Counted from the stretch's first letter, positions 1-8,759 are shown. The stretch: DNA of 64,000 nucleotides from Defluviitaleaceae bacterium (GCA_009785605.1 WQVY01000001.1:1-64000); one strand, 5' to 3'. Numbers and translations: made by a program. Notes: generated from the sequence alone by a model not told the origin.

Positions 1-1
1 A

Positions 2-838
2 GGCAACCAGTTTCTAGGTTATATACGCGAAGTAGATGCATTGGTACACGTTGTCCGCTGTTTTGAAGACGATAACGTAACCCATGTATACGACAGCATA
101 GACCCACAGCGAGACATTGAAACAGTTAACCTGGAGCTTATTTTTGCAGACCTGGAGCTACTAGAACGTAGGCTAACCAGGTCAGCCAAAACCGCCCGCA
201 CAGACAAAAGCCTTGCCCGTGAAGTAGAGATATTAGAAAAAATTAAGGCTGTATTAGAAGACGGTCAACCGGCACGCAGTATAAACTGGCTCGATGCAGA
301 TGACCTAAAGCTGGTGGAAAGCTTGACGCTTATTACCCAAAAGCCTGTACTTTATGCCGCCAATGTATCAGAAGACGATATAGCCAACCCAGGCCCGGCT
401 CTGACCGCGCTTACAGAGTTTGCAAATACAGAGGGTACAACTCTATTTGTCTCATGTGCAAAGTTGGAAGCAGAAATCGCCACACTAGATACCGAAGAAA
501 AAGCACTGTTCTTGCAAGAGATGGGACTTAACCAAAATGGCTTGGCCAGGCTTATCTCCTCTGGCTATGACTTACTGGGGCTGATTAGTTTCCTAACAGC
601 AGGGCCAAAAGAGGTACGCGCCTGGACAATCCGTCGTGGGGCAAAGGCCCAACAAGCAGCAGGTAAAATACACAGTGATTTAGAGCGTGGGTTTATACGC
701 GCAGAAGTTGTAGCCTTTAACGACTTAATAGAAGCGGGAAGTTACAATGCCGCAAAAGAACGCGGGCAAGTAAGAGTAGAAGGTAAAGAATATATTGTAC
801 AAGATGGGGATATATTGTTGATACGGTTTAATGTGTAG
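2..838 (+). CDS. ychF: Redox-regulated ATPase YchF (OLA1 family), 5' end outside window
   Basis: The frame is already open at the left edge ([13 protein letters not shown] is read before the first possible start), so this is the C-terminal 278 residues of a roughly 365-residue protein. The P-loop lies outside. The family-typical segment [14 protein letters not shown] is followed by a helical coiled-coil insertion (about residues 45-90 of the visible part) and by a C-terminal TGS domain ending in [12 protein letters not shown]. YchF is an Obg-superfamily ATPase that binds ribosomes and is linked to translation and oxidative-stress control; that role is family knowledge, not read from this sequence. 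A rho-independent terminator follows directly. The family assignment is secure; the missing N-terminus cannot be assessed. Confidence 0.95.
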   Translation, partial: GNQFLGYIREVDALVHVVRCFEDDNVTHVYDSIDPQRDIETVNLELIFADLELLERRLTRSAKTARTDKSLAREVEILEKIKAVLEDGQPARSINWLDADDLKLVESLTLITQKPVLYAANVSEDDIANPGPALTALTEFANTEGTTLFVSCAKLEAEIATLDTEEKALFLQEMGLNQNGLARLISSGYDLLGLISFLTAGPKEVRAWTIRRGAKAQQAAGKIHSDLERGFIRAEVVAFNDLIEAGSYNAAKERGQVRVEGKEYIVQDGDILLIRFNV

Positions 839-853
839 TGACACTTTATATGA

Positions 854-897
854 AACAGTCCAGCCTACAATTCTTTTTGTTGGCTGGACTGTTTTGT
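854..897 (+). terminator. Rho-independent terminator after ychF
   Basis: A 12-bp stem (AACAGTCCAGCC with its complement) around a T-rich loop is followed by TTTTGTTTA on the plus strand. It sits between the converging ychF and ABC permease genes and may work in both directions. The stem sequence CAGTCCAGCC recurs in the hairpin element at 3387-3488. Confidence 0.75.
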
Positions 898-905
898 TTA
901 TATTG

Positions 906-1667
906 TTATTTTGTTAATTTGTTTTTATATATCTGTACGGCAACAATAAAAGCCACAACGGTTATCCCTATACACCATGCAACGGCAAGCATAATTTCTC
1001 CGTTAAGCTGTGTGCCATGCATGAGCCCGCGCACTGCATCAATTACTGGGGTCATTGGTTGATTTTGCGCAAATACCCTCAAAACCCTGGGCAATGTCTC
1101 TGGCGGCGCAAAGCCGGAGCTAAGGAATGTGAAAATCATAATTAAAAACGTAAGCCCAGATATAGCTTCGCCATCGCTTGCAATAAGGCCAAATATGACA
1201 ATAACCCATGTTATTGCAATAATAAACAAAACTAGTATGCCGGCAATAACCAACCAATCCAAAAATCCAGCAGACGGCCTAAACCCTACAATAAAAGCCG
1301 CAGCAAAGGTCATGATGCAAATAATCATACTACGCACTATAGCCAGCCATACATGACCAGACAAAAACGCAGACTTTGCTATCTGCATAGAGCGGAAGCG
1401 GTCAATAATCCCCTTAGACATATCATTGTGGACACTTAAGGCCGTTGCACCAGAAGAGTTGCATATGCACTGTATAATAATGCCCGGCACAATAAAATTT
1501 ATATAGTTAAAACCCTCTATGTCTGCAATCCCGCCAAAAACAAAACCAAAAAGCACCATCATAACCAAAGGTACAACCAAAGCCATTGTCACGGCTTCGG
1601 GGCTTCTTAATGTTTTAGTTAAACATCGCATAAACATAATATGCGAATCCTTTAATGCTTTACTCAT
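906..1667 (-). CDS. ABC-2 type transporter permease (DrrB-like)
   Basis: A 253-residue integral membrane protein with about six hydrophobic segments, typical of ABC-2 permeases that form the channel of drug or lipid exporters. It starts with ATG at 1667 behind an AAGGAG site. The start overlaps the stop of the upstream ATPase gene (ATGA), which implies translational coupling and one complex. The conserved ABC-2 stretch with SSGFAPPETLP lies between the last helices. With the ATPase it resembles daunorubicin-resistance DrrAB exporters; the substrate cannot be deduced. It is the last gene of the padR-drrA-drrB unit. Confidence 0.88.
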   Translation of the reverse strand: MSKALKDSHIMFMRCLTKTLRSPEAVTMALVVPLVMMVLFGFVFGGIADIEGFNYINFIVPGIIIQCICNSSGATALSVHNDMSKGIIDRFRSMQIAKSAFLSGHVWLAIVRSMIICIMTFAAAFIVGFRPSAGFLDWLVIAGILVLFIIAITWVIVIFGLIASDGEAISGLTFLIMIFTFLSSGFAPPETLPRVLRVFAQNQPMTPVIDAVRGLMHGTQLNGEIMLAVAWCIGITVVAFIVAVQIYKNKLTK

Positions 1668-2590
1668 CTTGAGCGCTCCTTCTCTCCTATAAGTGTTAGA
1701 AATGCATCTTCTAGCGACGGTTGATTTTGCGTAAACCGGGATATGGTAATGCCGCTGTTATTAATACGATTTAATATGTCTGCAAGCTGTGTTGCGCTTC
1801 CGTCTGTAGCTACCTCTATAATTTTCCTGCCAGCTGTAAAGCTATACCCTTCCAAGAAGCCTTGTGCACGAGCTGTGTCTTTTGAGCTCATAAATTCTAA
1901 GGCAATTTCACCTATAGGGAGCATCTTTTTTAGTTCCTCTGGCGTCCCCTTGGCGGTTATTATGCCATTGTGTAAGATTGCTATATTGTCTGCCAGATAT
2001 TCTGCTTCTTCTAAATATTGCGTGGTTAGCAAAATGGTTGTACCTTCTTCTGCGAGTTTTGCTATTGTATCCCACATAGATATGCGGTTTTGTGGGTCCA
2101 GGCCTGTTGTTGGCTCGTCAAGAAAAATTACTTGCGGCTTTCCAATTAGGCTCATGGCAATATCTAGCCTACGGCGCATACCGCCAGAGTAGGTCGCGAC
2201 TTGTTTGTCTGCGGCATCTTCAAGGCCAATTGCCGCAAGGTACTCGCTTGTTTGCTTTTTATAGTCACCTAGATGCTTAAGCCGCCCTATGAGATTAAGA
2301 TTTTCCCGCCCTGTTAAAACTTCATCAACTGCAGCGAACTGCCCGGTTAAGCTGATACAACCCCTTACATCATCGGTTTGACTAAAAACATCGTAGCCGC
2401 ATATAGTCGCGCTTCCGCTATCTGCCTTTGTTAGAGTAGAAAGGATTCTTACGCATGTAGTTTTGCCCGCACCGTTCGAACCTAGTAACGCAAAAATACT
2501 ACCCTTGGGTATGTTAAAGTCCACACCTTTAAGAACATGATTTGCTTTAAAGGATTTTTTAAGATTTGAAACTGTGATGATGTGCTCCAT
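1664..2590 (-). CDS. ABC transporter ATP-binding protein (DrrA-like)
   Basis: A 308-residue ATPase. Walker A is GSNGAGKTT (near residue 38), the signature is YSGGMRRRLDIAMSL (near 135) and Walker B is VIFLDEPTTGLD (near 155). The C-terminal about 80 residues form the extra domain seen in DrrA/NodI-type exporters. A GGAGGT site precedes ATG at 2590. It overlaps the permease gene by four bases and sits 32 bases after a PadR repressor gene, the usual arrangement for an inducible drug or peptide efflux pump. The family is secure; the exported substrate is unknown. Confidence 0.92.
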   Translation of the reverse strand: MEHIITVSNLKKSFKANHVLKGVDFNIPKGSIFALLGSNGAGKTTCVRILSTLTKADSGSATICGYDVFSQTDDVRGCISLTGQFAAVDEVLTGRENLNLIGRLKHLGDYKKQTSEYLAAIGLEDAADKQVATYSGGMRRRLDIAMSLIGKPQVIFLDEPTTGLDPQNRISMWDTIAKLAEEGTTILLTTQYLEEAEYLADNIAILHNGIITAKGTPEELKKMLPIGEIALEFMSSKDTARAQGFLEGYSFTAGRKIIEVATDGSATQLADILNRINNSGITISRFTQNQPSLEDAFLTLIGEKERSR

Positions 2591-2622
2591 TAATTACCTC
2601 CATATAATATTAATCTAAATTT

Positions 2623-3237
2623 TTAGATATTATTTTTCTTAAGTTTTTCGAACCATTCGATTTCAAATTTCATCAAGTCGATACCATATTGCAGCGCCAT
2701 AAGCTGATAATAGGCTATCCCGCTAATGTTTTCGGAATCATTTGTACTTTCGGTTGCATCTTGGATACCGGCACAATATTCTGGGTCTTGTTTCCAATAT
2801 GAGATAAATTGCTCTTGGGCCATTGGCATTTGATTTTTGAGTGCGAACTGCAACTCCATGTGTTGAGACAGTTCTTTTTTAGTATCTGCGATAATATCGT
2901 CTATTAATTGGTTGCGCTTCTTGAGTGGTACCATACCCATAAACAACAATTTGCCAAGCTCCATGTTCGTGTTTTCTGTCATGTCTGCCGGTGTTTGTAC
3001 CCATGACATAAACCCTTTGCGCCCTTTTTCTGTAATGGAGTACCGTTTTTTGTTGACACTTTTTTCTACATACTCTTCAAACACAATCATGTCAGCCGCA
3101 AGCAGTTTTTTTATTGCGGCTTGGATGCTTCCTGTACTGTCGCTGCAGATACCCCAAAAATTCTTTTTTATTACTTGCCTGATTTCGTATACTGTAAGCC
3201 TTTGAAGCATTAGTAAGCCTAGTATTAATTTGTCCAT
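2623..3237 (-). CDS. PadR family transcriptional regulator
   Basis: A 204-residue protein with an N-terminal winged helix (MDKLILGLLMLQRLTVYEI, then a TGSIQAAIKKL recognition region) and a C-terminal helical dimerisation domain of Vir/PadR type. The ATG at 3237 is chosen because GGAGG lies eight bases upstream; the GTG three codons earlier overlaps that site. It is the first gene of a unit with a DrrAB-type exporter, which it probably represses. A consensus-like promoter lies directly upstream and contains the near-palindrome ATTGGCCAAT, a candidate operator. Its ligand is not known. Confidence 0.88.
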   Translation of the reverse strand: MDKLILGLLMLQRLTVYEIRQVIKKNFWGICSDSTGSIQAAIKKLLAADMIVFEEYVEKSVNKKRYSITEKGRKGFMSWVQTPADMTENTNMELGKLLFMGMVPLKKRNQLIDDIIADTKKELSQHMELQFALKNQMPMAQEQFISYWKQDPEYCAGIQDATESTNDSENISGIAYYQLMALQYGIDLMKFEIEWFEKLKKNNI

Positions 3238-3264
3238 GCTATGCACCTCCGCGATATATGCCTA

Positions 3265-3293
3265 ATAGTAACATGCCTATTGGCCAATGTCAA
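3265..3293 (-). promoter_or_regulatory. Sigma-A type promoter of the padR-drrAB unit
   Basis: On the minus strand TTGACA and TACTAT are separated by 17 bases, 28 bases before the start codon. The spacer holds the palindrome ATTGGCCAAT, and TAGGCAT occurs twice about 16 bases apart across and after the -10 box. Either could be the PadR operator; that part is inference. Confidence 0.6.
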
Positions 3294-3386
3294 CTACCGT
3301 GCATTTGTATTGGTTTCGTGCTTGATATCGCAATTCACCGTTTAAAGGGGATATGATATACTTAATATGGCTTTTGCAATTGATAT

Positions 3387-3488
3387 ATAGCCAATTAAAT
3401 GAGAAACAGTTCAGCCCGAGCCAAAAATAGCGGACGCTTCAACGCTTTTTTGGCGACAGGCTGGACTGATTTCGAATTAATTGGCTAT
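3387..3488. repeat. 102-bp hairpin element with 12-bp terminal inverted repeats
   Basis: Perfect ends ATAGCCAATTAA and TTAATTGGCTAT enclose a second stem (CAGTTCAGCC with GGCTGGACTG) and a 44-nt core at 3418-3461. The core matches, with a few mismatches and two single-base gaps, the reverse complement of 35613-35654 inside another hairpin element. The whole could fold into one long hairpin. It lies between divergent padR and obg, has no coding capacity, and looks like a MITE or REP-type dispersed element. Confidence 0.65.
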
Positions 3489-3521
3489 GACATTTCGACT
3501 TGAATATAAAGGAGCGTTTAT

Positions 3522-4541
3522 ATGTTTATTGACCATGTAAAAATAATTATAGAATCTGGCCGGGGCGGCCATGGCTGTATCAGCTTTAGGCGAGAAAAAT
3601 ACGTCCCCAACGGTGGGCCAGACGGCGGCGACGGGGGGCGTGGTGGAGATATAGTGTTCGTAGCTGATACAGACACTAGCAACTTGGTAGATTTCCGTAA
3701 CCGCAAACGCTACCAAGCAGAAAACGGCGGCAACGGCATGGGCAAGAATTGTTCGGGTAAAAATGGCCAGGACTTGATTATTAATGTGCCTGTTGGGACA
3801 CTGATACGTTATGGCTGGGACGAAGACGAAACCGGCCACCACCAGGGGCTTATTATGGCAGACATGAGTACCCCCGGCGAAAGGCGTGTCTTGGCCAAGG
3901 GTGGCCGGGGTGGGCGCGGTAATCAACATTTTGCCACCCCGTCTAGGCAGGCACCAAAGTTTTCTGAAGACGGAAGAAACGGGCGCAGCTTCATGATTAC
4001 CCTAGAGCTAAAACTGATAGCAGATGTGGGGATTATTGGCTTCCCCAACGCTGGCAAATCTACGTTATTATCACAAGTTACCAACGCCAACCCCAAGATT
4101 GCCAACTACCATTTTACTACCCTTGCGCCAAACCTGGGCGTTGTGCGACATGGTTTTGGGCATGACTTTGTTTTGGCAGATATCCCAGGACTTATAGAAG
4201 GGGCAAGCCAAGGCATTGGCTTAGGGTTTGAATTTTTGCGGCATATAGAGCGTACACGTGCACTTGTACATGTTGTGGATGCACCCAGGCTAGAGGGCGA
4301 TGGCCTTACCCCAACTCAGGCAGTACAAAAAATCAATGACGAGTTGGCCGCATACAATCCAGCATTAATGGAGCGCCCCCAAATTATAGCCGCAAATAAA
4401 TGTGACCTTCCTATAGATGATGACTATATGACAGAGCTTAAAGAATATGCCCAAGCCCATAACTGGCCGGTATACCTTATATCGGGTGCAACCGGCAAGG
4501 GGATTACAGAGCTTGTGCGTGGCGTAGCTGAGATACTATAA
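3522..4541 (+). CDS. obg: Obg family GTPase, ended early by an in-frame TAA
   Basis: The 339-residue product has the glycine-rich Obg fold (residues 1-158) and the G domain: G1 GFPNAGKST (near 170), G3 DIPGLIEGA (near 215), G4 NKCD (near 283). Obg is an essential 50S-assembly and stringent-response GTPase. AGGAG precedes ATG at 3522. The protein stops with TAA at 4539-4541, yet the same frame stays open for a further 95 codons that encode a recognisable Obg C-terminal (OCT) domain. This is therefore a truncated gene, a read-through gene or a base-call error. OCT domains vary between species and some Obg proteins lack one, so the short form may still work. Confidence 0.93.
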   Translation: MFIDHVKIIIESGRGGHGCISFRREKYVPNGGPDGGDGGRGGDIVFVADTDTSNLVDFRNRKRYQAENGGNGMGKNCSGKNGQDLIINVPVGTLIRYGWDEDETGHHQGLIMADMSTPGERRVLAKGGRGGRGNQHFATPSRQAPKFSEDGRNGRSFMITLELKLIADVGIIGFPNAGKSTLLSQVTNANPKIANYHFTTLAPNLGVVRHGFGHDFVLADIPGLIEGASQGIGLGFEFLRHIERTRALVHVVDAPRLEGDGLTPTQAVQKINDELAAYNPALMERPQIIAANKCDLPIDDDYMTELKEYAQAHNWPVYLISGATGKGITELVRGVAEIL

Positions 4542-4829
4542 ACCGCCCCAGAAGCAACCAGCTTTGAAACAGATTACGAAACATACTTTGAGCCGGAACG
4601 CCGGGAGGAATATATAACAGTAGAAAAAGTCAAGGAAGGCTTATACAGCGTAGAGGGCCCGGGCATAGAGCGGATGCTAGGCTATACCAATATGGCTGAC
4701 GAGAGGGGCTTTGCATTCTTCCAAAAGTATATGCGCCAGCAAGGTATTATAGATAAACTTGAAGAACTGGGCATACAAGAAAATGACACCGTACAGCTAT
4801 ACGAACACGAATTCGACTATTGGAAGTGA
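4542..4829 (+). pseudogene. In-frame OCT domain of Obg, cut off by the TAA
   Basis: This segment continues the obg frame beyond TAA for 95 codons without another stop and ends in TGA at 4827-4829. The translation carries the OCT pattern: EEYITVEKVKEGLYSVEG, then RMLGYTNMADERGFAFFQ, then a GVDE-type end reading LEELGIQENDTVQLYEHEF. No ATG, GTG or TTG with a good ribosome site was found at its head; GGGAGG near 4604 is followed only by ATA and non-start codons. The absence of other lesions argues for a recent mutation, a sequencing error or suppression. It runs up to four bases before mnmA, as an intact obg would. Confidence 0.8.
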
Positions 4830-4833
4830 TATA

Positions 4834-5913
4834 GTGCAAAAGGTGCTAATTGCTATGAGTGGCGGCGTTGACTCATCTGTTGCCGCATATATATTAAAAA
4901 ACCGAAATTATGACTGTATAGGCGCTATGATGAAACTCTACGCCGACGATACAAATATAGCCCTCCCTCCAAATCACAAGGGTTGCTGCTCATTAGAAGA
5001 TGCAGAAGATGCCAGAGCTGTAGCAACAGCGCTAGGCATCCCTTTTTATGTGTTTAACTTTACAGATTCCTTTGATGAGCAAGTAATGGCGCGCTTTATT
5101 AAGGCTTACCGCCAAGGTCGCACCCCCAACCCCTGCATAGACTGCAACCGCTTTATGAAGTTTGAAAAATTTTTGCATCGCGCTACAGAACTGGACGTGA
5201 CATACATCGCAACAGGCCACTACGCACATATCGCACTGGGCCAAAATGGGCGGTACTTGCTTAAACGCAGTGCAGATACCAGCAAAGACCAGACATATGT
5301 ATTGTACGCTATGACCCAAGCACAACTAGCTCGCACGTTATTCCCCTTGGGCGAACTTACTAAGGAAGCCGTACGCGAGATAGCCGCAAATCTAAATTTT
5401 ACAACGGCAGATAAGCGTGATAGTCAAGACATATGCTTCGCACCAGATGGGGATTATGCCGGGTTTATACAGCGCCATACAGGCCATGTAGAACCAAAAG
5501 GTGATTTTGTTTCCCCAAGTGGGCAAGTGCTGGGTAGGCATAACGGGATAAGTCGTTATACAATTGGCCAGCGCAAGGGCTTAGGGCTGTATGGCCCAAC
5601 CCCGCAATATGTAAGTGCCATTGATCCAAAAAGCAATACCGTAACTGTGGGCCCAGCCGAAAATTTATTTACTAGCCGCCTAACTGCTTGCGATATTAAT
5701 TTTATTCCCTTTGACAGCCTTAGCGGGCCGCTAAATATCACTGCAAAAATACGATATAGCCACCCCCCTACCCCGGCAAAACTATGGCAAACTGGCCCTG
5801 ATGAGATACATGTGGAGTTTGATACACCCCAACGGGCAATAACTCCTGGGCAAGCAGTGGTATTGTATGATGATGATGTTGTTGTGGGTGGCGGGACTAT
5901 TGCGGCCTTGTAA
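4834..5913 (+). CDS. mnmA: tRNA-specific 2-thiouridylase MnmA
   Basis: A 359-residue enzyme that thiolates U34 of Lys, Glu and Gln tRNAs using ATP and persulfide sulfur. The PP-loop SGGVDSS lies near residue 10, the first catalytic Cys region is NPCIDCNRFMKF (near 100), and DSQDICF (near 195) holds the second Cys. The C-terminal beta-barrel follows. GTG at 4834 is chosen because it directly precedes QKVLIAMSGG as in homologues and falls just after the end of the obg frame. A longer frame from ATG 4759 would overlap the OCT region by about 70 bases and adds residues homologues lack. It is probably co-transcribed with obg. Confidence 0.94.
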   Translation: MQKVLIAMSGGVDSSVAAYILKNRNYDCIGAMMKLYADDTNIALPPNHKGCCSLEDAEDARAVATALGIPFYVFNFTDSFDEQVMARFIKAYRQGRTPNPCIDCNRFMKFEKFLHRATELDVTYIATGHYAHIALGQNGRYLLKRSADTSKDQTYVLYAMTQAQLARTLFPLGELTKEAVREIAANLNFTTADKRDSQDICFAPDGDYAGFIQRHTGHVEPKGDFVSPSGQVLGRHNGISRYTIGQRKGLGLYGPTPQYVSAIDPKSNTVTVGPAENLFTSRLTACDINFIPFDSLSGPLNITAKIRYSHPPTPAKLWQTGPDEIHVEFDTPQRAITPGQAVVLYDDDVVVGGGTIAAL

Positions 5914-5960
5914 ACATAGTAAAATAGGTAATATTAAAACATAATGAAAATGGGGCATAT

Positions 5961-7439
5961 ATGTGCGATGTAATTATTATAGGGGGCGGCATTGTGGGTA
6001 CGGCAACTGCCCGTGCACTAAGCCGTTACAAACTAAAAACCCTTTTAGTTGAGCAGGCATCTGATATTGGTGTGGGGGCAACCAAGGCCAATAGCGGGAT
6101 ATTACATGCCGGATATGACTGTACCCCAGGTACGCAAAAAGCCGCCCTTAACATAGAGGGCCTGGCTATGTACGCACAGCTTGCTAAGGATTTAGACATC
6201 CCATACAAGGTAAACGGCTCGTTGGTTATTAGCATAGATGAAGATGGTCCCGCCCAATTACAGGCCTTGTATGAGAGAGGTATTGCCAACGGCGTGACCA
6301 ATATGGAGCTGCTTACTGCCGAAGAAACCCTAGCTCTAGAACCAAACCTAAACCCCAATATTACCGGCTCATTAAGGGCAAGGGCCGCAGGTATAATATC
6401 TCCATATGAAGCAGCAATAGCCTTCGCCGAAAACGCTGCAGAAAACGGAGTAGAATTTTTTTTGGAAACCACCGTTACCAATATCGAAGCAACCCAAAAC
6501 GGCAGCTACATTGTACGGACGCGCAATGTCAATGCCACTAACCCGTGTAATGCAAACCCCGCATCCAATATCTGCAAGCCATTGCAATCCAGGGTAATAA
6601 TAAACGCCGCCGGGTTAGAAAGCGCAAAAATCCACAATTATGTCAGCCCTCGCAAGGAAAAAATTATCCCTCAACGCGGGCAATATATCTTACTTGACAA
6701 CACGCTACGTGACTTGGTAAAGCACACTGTTTTCCAGTTACCCACCCATCTTGGCAAGGGCGTGCTTGTTGTGCCAACAGTGGACGGTAATATTATGCTT
6801 GGCCCAACTGCCGAGCCACCACAGGACTCGACCACAATAGCCACGACCGCAAGTGGCCTGCAAGAAACTTTGGACAAAGCACTTAAAATACTAAAACACA
6901 TACCGCTGCGTGAACGCATTACGGCTTTTTCTGGTATACGGGCGCGGCACGACAGCCGTGACTTTATTATAGAAGAAGTGCTGCCCGGCTTTGTAAATGC
7001 TATGGGCATAGACTCACCCGGCCTAACAGCCGCTCCAGCAATAGCCGAAAGGCTGGCCGCCATTGTCACATCACGGCTACAGCCAACCCACAATACCAAT
7101 TTCAACCCAATACGCGTAGGTATCCAACCTTTTAGCAAGTTGTCAACTTCCCAGCAAGCTGCTTTAATAAAACAAAACCCTGCCTATGGCCGTATTATAT
7201 GCCGCTGCGAAACAATAACAGAAGCAGAAATAATAGACGCAATAAGAAGGCCCGTTGGGGCAAGAAATCTAAATGCACTAAAGCGCCGCACACGCGCACA
7301 AATGGGGCGCTGCCAGGGTGGGTTTTGCCTCACAAAGCTTATAGAGCTACTAAGCCGGGAGCTAGGTATACCAGAGTCCGCTGTCACACTAGGGGGGGCT
7401 GGCTCGGAGATAGTCCCCTTGTTGCGGAGTGGTGTTTGA
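5961..7439 (+). CDS. FAD-dependent oxidoreductase with C-terminal BFD [2Fe-2S] domain (GlpA-like)
   Basis: A 492-residue protein. The N-terminal dinucleotide fold is GGGIVGTATARAL (residues 8-20), followed by a DAO-type FAD domain like glycerol-3-phosphate dehydrogenase and L-2-hydroxyglutarate oxidase. Residues 412-460 form a BFD-like domain with Cys pairs CRC and CQGGFC (about 414, 416, 451, 456), a [2Fe-2S] site. In clostridia such proteins often sit with GlpB/DUF1667 partners; neither is here, so the substrate is open (glycerol 3-phosphate or a 2-hydroxy acid are options). Its last 56 bases overlap the tail of the convergent gene below. Confidence 0.85.
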   Translation: MCDVIIIGGGIVGTATARALSRYKLKTLLVEQASDIGVGATKANSGILHAGYDCTPGTQKAALNIEGLAMYAQLAKDLDIPYKVNGSLVISIDEDGPAQLQALYERGIANGVTNMELLTAEETLALEPNLNPNITGSLRARAAGIISPYEAAIAFAENAAENGVEFFLETTVTNIEATQNGSYIVRTRNVNATNPCNANPASNICKPLQSRVIINAAGLESAKIHNYVSPRKEKIIPQRGQYILLDNTLRDLVKHTVFQLPTHLGKGVLVVPTVDGNIMLGPTAEPPQDSTTIATTASGLQETLDKALKILKHIPLRERITAFSGIRARHDSRDFIIEEVLPGFVNAMGIDSPGLTAAPAIAERLAAIVTSRLQPTHNTNFNPIRVGIQPFSKLSTSQQAALIKQNPAYGRIICRCETITEAEIIDAIRRPVGARNLNALKRRTRAQMGRCQGGFCLTKLIELLSRELGIPESAVTLGGAGSEIVPLLRSGV

Positions 7440-8040
7440 CCAATTTTAACCTAGCAAGCTCATCTCGTTCGCGTTCTTCTAACCGTTCTTGTATGTAATT
7501 AATCCGGGCTTCGTACATGGGTATTGTTATATTACCTAGTGCGTTTGCCCTTTTTTTTGTTTTTTTTATGTGTAGGCATAGTTTATGTATTGTATTTTCT
7601 ATTGCTGCCTGGGTAACAATAAGTTGCTGTGCTTTGCTCCAGGCTTGTACCGTCTCGTCAAGTGAAACAGTGGTCTGGCTTAGGGAGTATGGTATTGCAT
7701 GTTTATCTTTTTTTGTTTTTATAATTTCCATATGTGGCAGCTCTACACCCATGACCCCACGAAAATGTATCATAACAGTTGCGTCCTTGGGCATATCTTG
7801 GCTTATGCTTATTAATTTTGGGCCTATGTGTGCATGTGTGGCATGTACTGCTGCATATGCTATATCTAATGCCTCACATAATTGGTTCCATATATGCCCG
7901 GCTTGTTCTTGAATAGTCGCAAGCTCGCTTACAAGGACTTGCCGCTTCTTGTCCAATAAATCGTAACCTTTGCGTGCCAATGCCAGCCTTTGCTTGGCCA
8001 AAAGAAGATTGCGCCTTGTTGGTAAATTTAGGTTATCCAT
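7384..8040 (-). CDS. V-type ATP synthase subunit D homologue, isolated
   Basis: A 218-residue, mostly helical protein. Its N-terminus matches the V/A-ATPase D (central stalk) pattern: PTRRNLLLAKQRLALARKG then LLDKKRQVL. The C-terminal pattern RANALGNITIPMYEARINYI and LEERERDELARLKLVK also fits. The start at 8040 was chosen because family members begin a few residues before PTR; no good ribosome site is seen there or at 8058 or 8082. No other ATPase subunit gene is in the window, so this may be a displaced rotor subunit or a repurposed coiled coil. Its 3' end overlaps the oxidoreductase gene tail-to-tail by 56 bases. The fold call is fairly firm, the function less so. Confidence 0.75.
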   Translation of the reverse strand: MDNLNLPTRRNLLLAKQRLALARKGYDLLDKKRQVLVSELATIQEQAGHIWNQLCEALDIAYAAVHATHAHIGPKLISISQDMPKDATVMIHFRGVMGVELPHMEIIKTKKDKHAIPYSLSQTTVSLDETVQAWSKAQQLIVTQAAIENTIHKLCLHIKKTKKRANALGNITIPMYEARINYIQERLEERERDELARLKLVKHHSATRGLSPSQPPLV

Positions 8041-8083
8041 GGATATAGAATATACCATATGACCGCAAAATACTAGAGGCATG

Positions 8084-8117
8084 TGTTATAGCAATTTAAT
8101 GCACAATTGCTATAACA
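8084..8117. repeat. 13-bp inverted repeat TGTTATAGCAATT
   Basis: Arms at 8084-8096 and 8105-8117 are perfect complements around an 8-base loop. The arm sequence TATAGCAATT is the same as the ends of the hairpin element at 35565-35692, so this may be a minimal or deleted copy lacking the core. It lies just upstream of the subunit D gene and has no T run for termination. Confidence 0.55.
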
Positions 8118-8203
8118 ACAAAAAATTACAGCATAATCTACCCAGTTACGCAAAGATTAAGTATACCGAACATATTTGAGATTAATCTCAGGAGGGATAA
8201 TGT

Positions 8204-8671
8204 ATGCCATCAGTAGGAGTGGTAGGCGAAAATGGGCGCGAAATGGCGCGAGCATTTTTGCGGATGTGCCAAGGAGCCGCAAGCTGCTATCATATAACAT
8301 CTGACCAACAACAGGGGCCCAAGCTGGATATACTTGTAGCATCAGAAGCATCGCCTGTCCTGTCAGAGCTGGTACCCAAAATGACACCAGAAAGTTACTT
8401 AGTGGCTAATGCAGATGACAAGGAAATATTTCCATATTTGTCTCCGCGGCGTGCCAGATTAATCACATATGGCTTTAATAATAAGGCCTGTGTAACCGCG
8501 TCCAGCGTAACAGATGACGGCTTGCATATATGTATCCAGCGGTCTTTTACTACCCTTGACGGTACAACTCGCGACCCGCAAGAGTTTGCCGCGCCCATAG
8601 GGTCAAAACCAGTTTCACCAGAGACAGCACTAGGGGCTGCCGCAGCGTGGGCAATTTGTGGTAGAATATAG
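8204..8671 (+). CDS. Conserved hypothetical protein, Mur-ligase-like fragment
   Basis: A 155-residue protein with AGGAGG eight bases before ATG at 8204. It begins with a short nucleotide-binding-like strand (MPSVGVVGENG) and contains DILVASEAS, then LITYGFNNKACVTASSV and HICIQRSF. The last stretch resembles the region after the P-loop of Mur-ligase-type proteins (TYGFN..A..TASS), but there is no ATP-binding GTNGKT motif, so catalysis is unlikely. I recall similar short proteins in clostridia but cannot name a family. The palindrome GAGATTAATCTC lies immediately upstream of its ribosome site. The neighbouring downstream gene is an SSB. Confidence 0.65.
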   Translation: MPSVGVVGENGREMARAFLRMCQGAASCYHITSDQQQGPKLDILVASEASPVLSELVPKMTPESYLVANADDKEIFPYLSPRRARLITYGFNNKACVTASSVTDDGLHICIQRSFTTLDGTTRDPQEFAAPIGSKPVSPETALGAAAAWAICGRI

Positions 8672-8759
8672 CGCTTTCGTGTGATAGAATACCCAAGGTT
8701 CTAAAACCAGCCAAGCCGGAATATCTTACAAAAGAAGAAACTGAAGAGGCGGGAATCAA

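Noticed and set aside
838-1356. Small plus-strand frames opposite the ABC permease
   Set aside because: Antisense shadows of the permease gene and terminator; no ribosome sites or homology.
4759-4833. Longer mnmA start at ATG 4759
   Set aside because: It would overlap the intact OCT frame of obg, has no ribosome site and adds residues not expected before VLIAMSGGVDSS.
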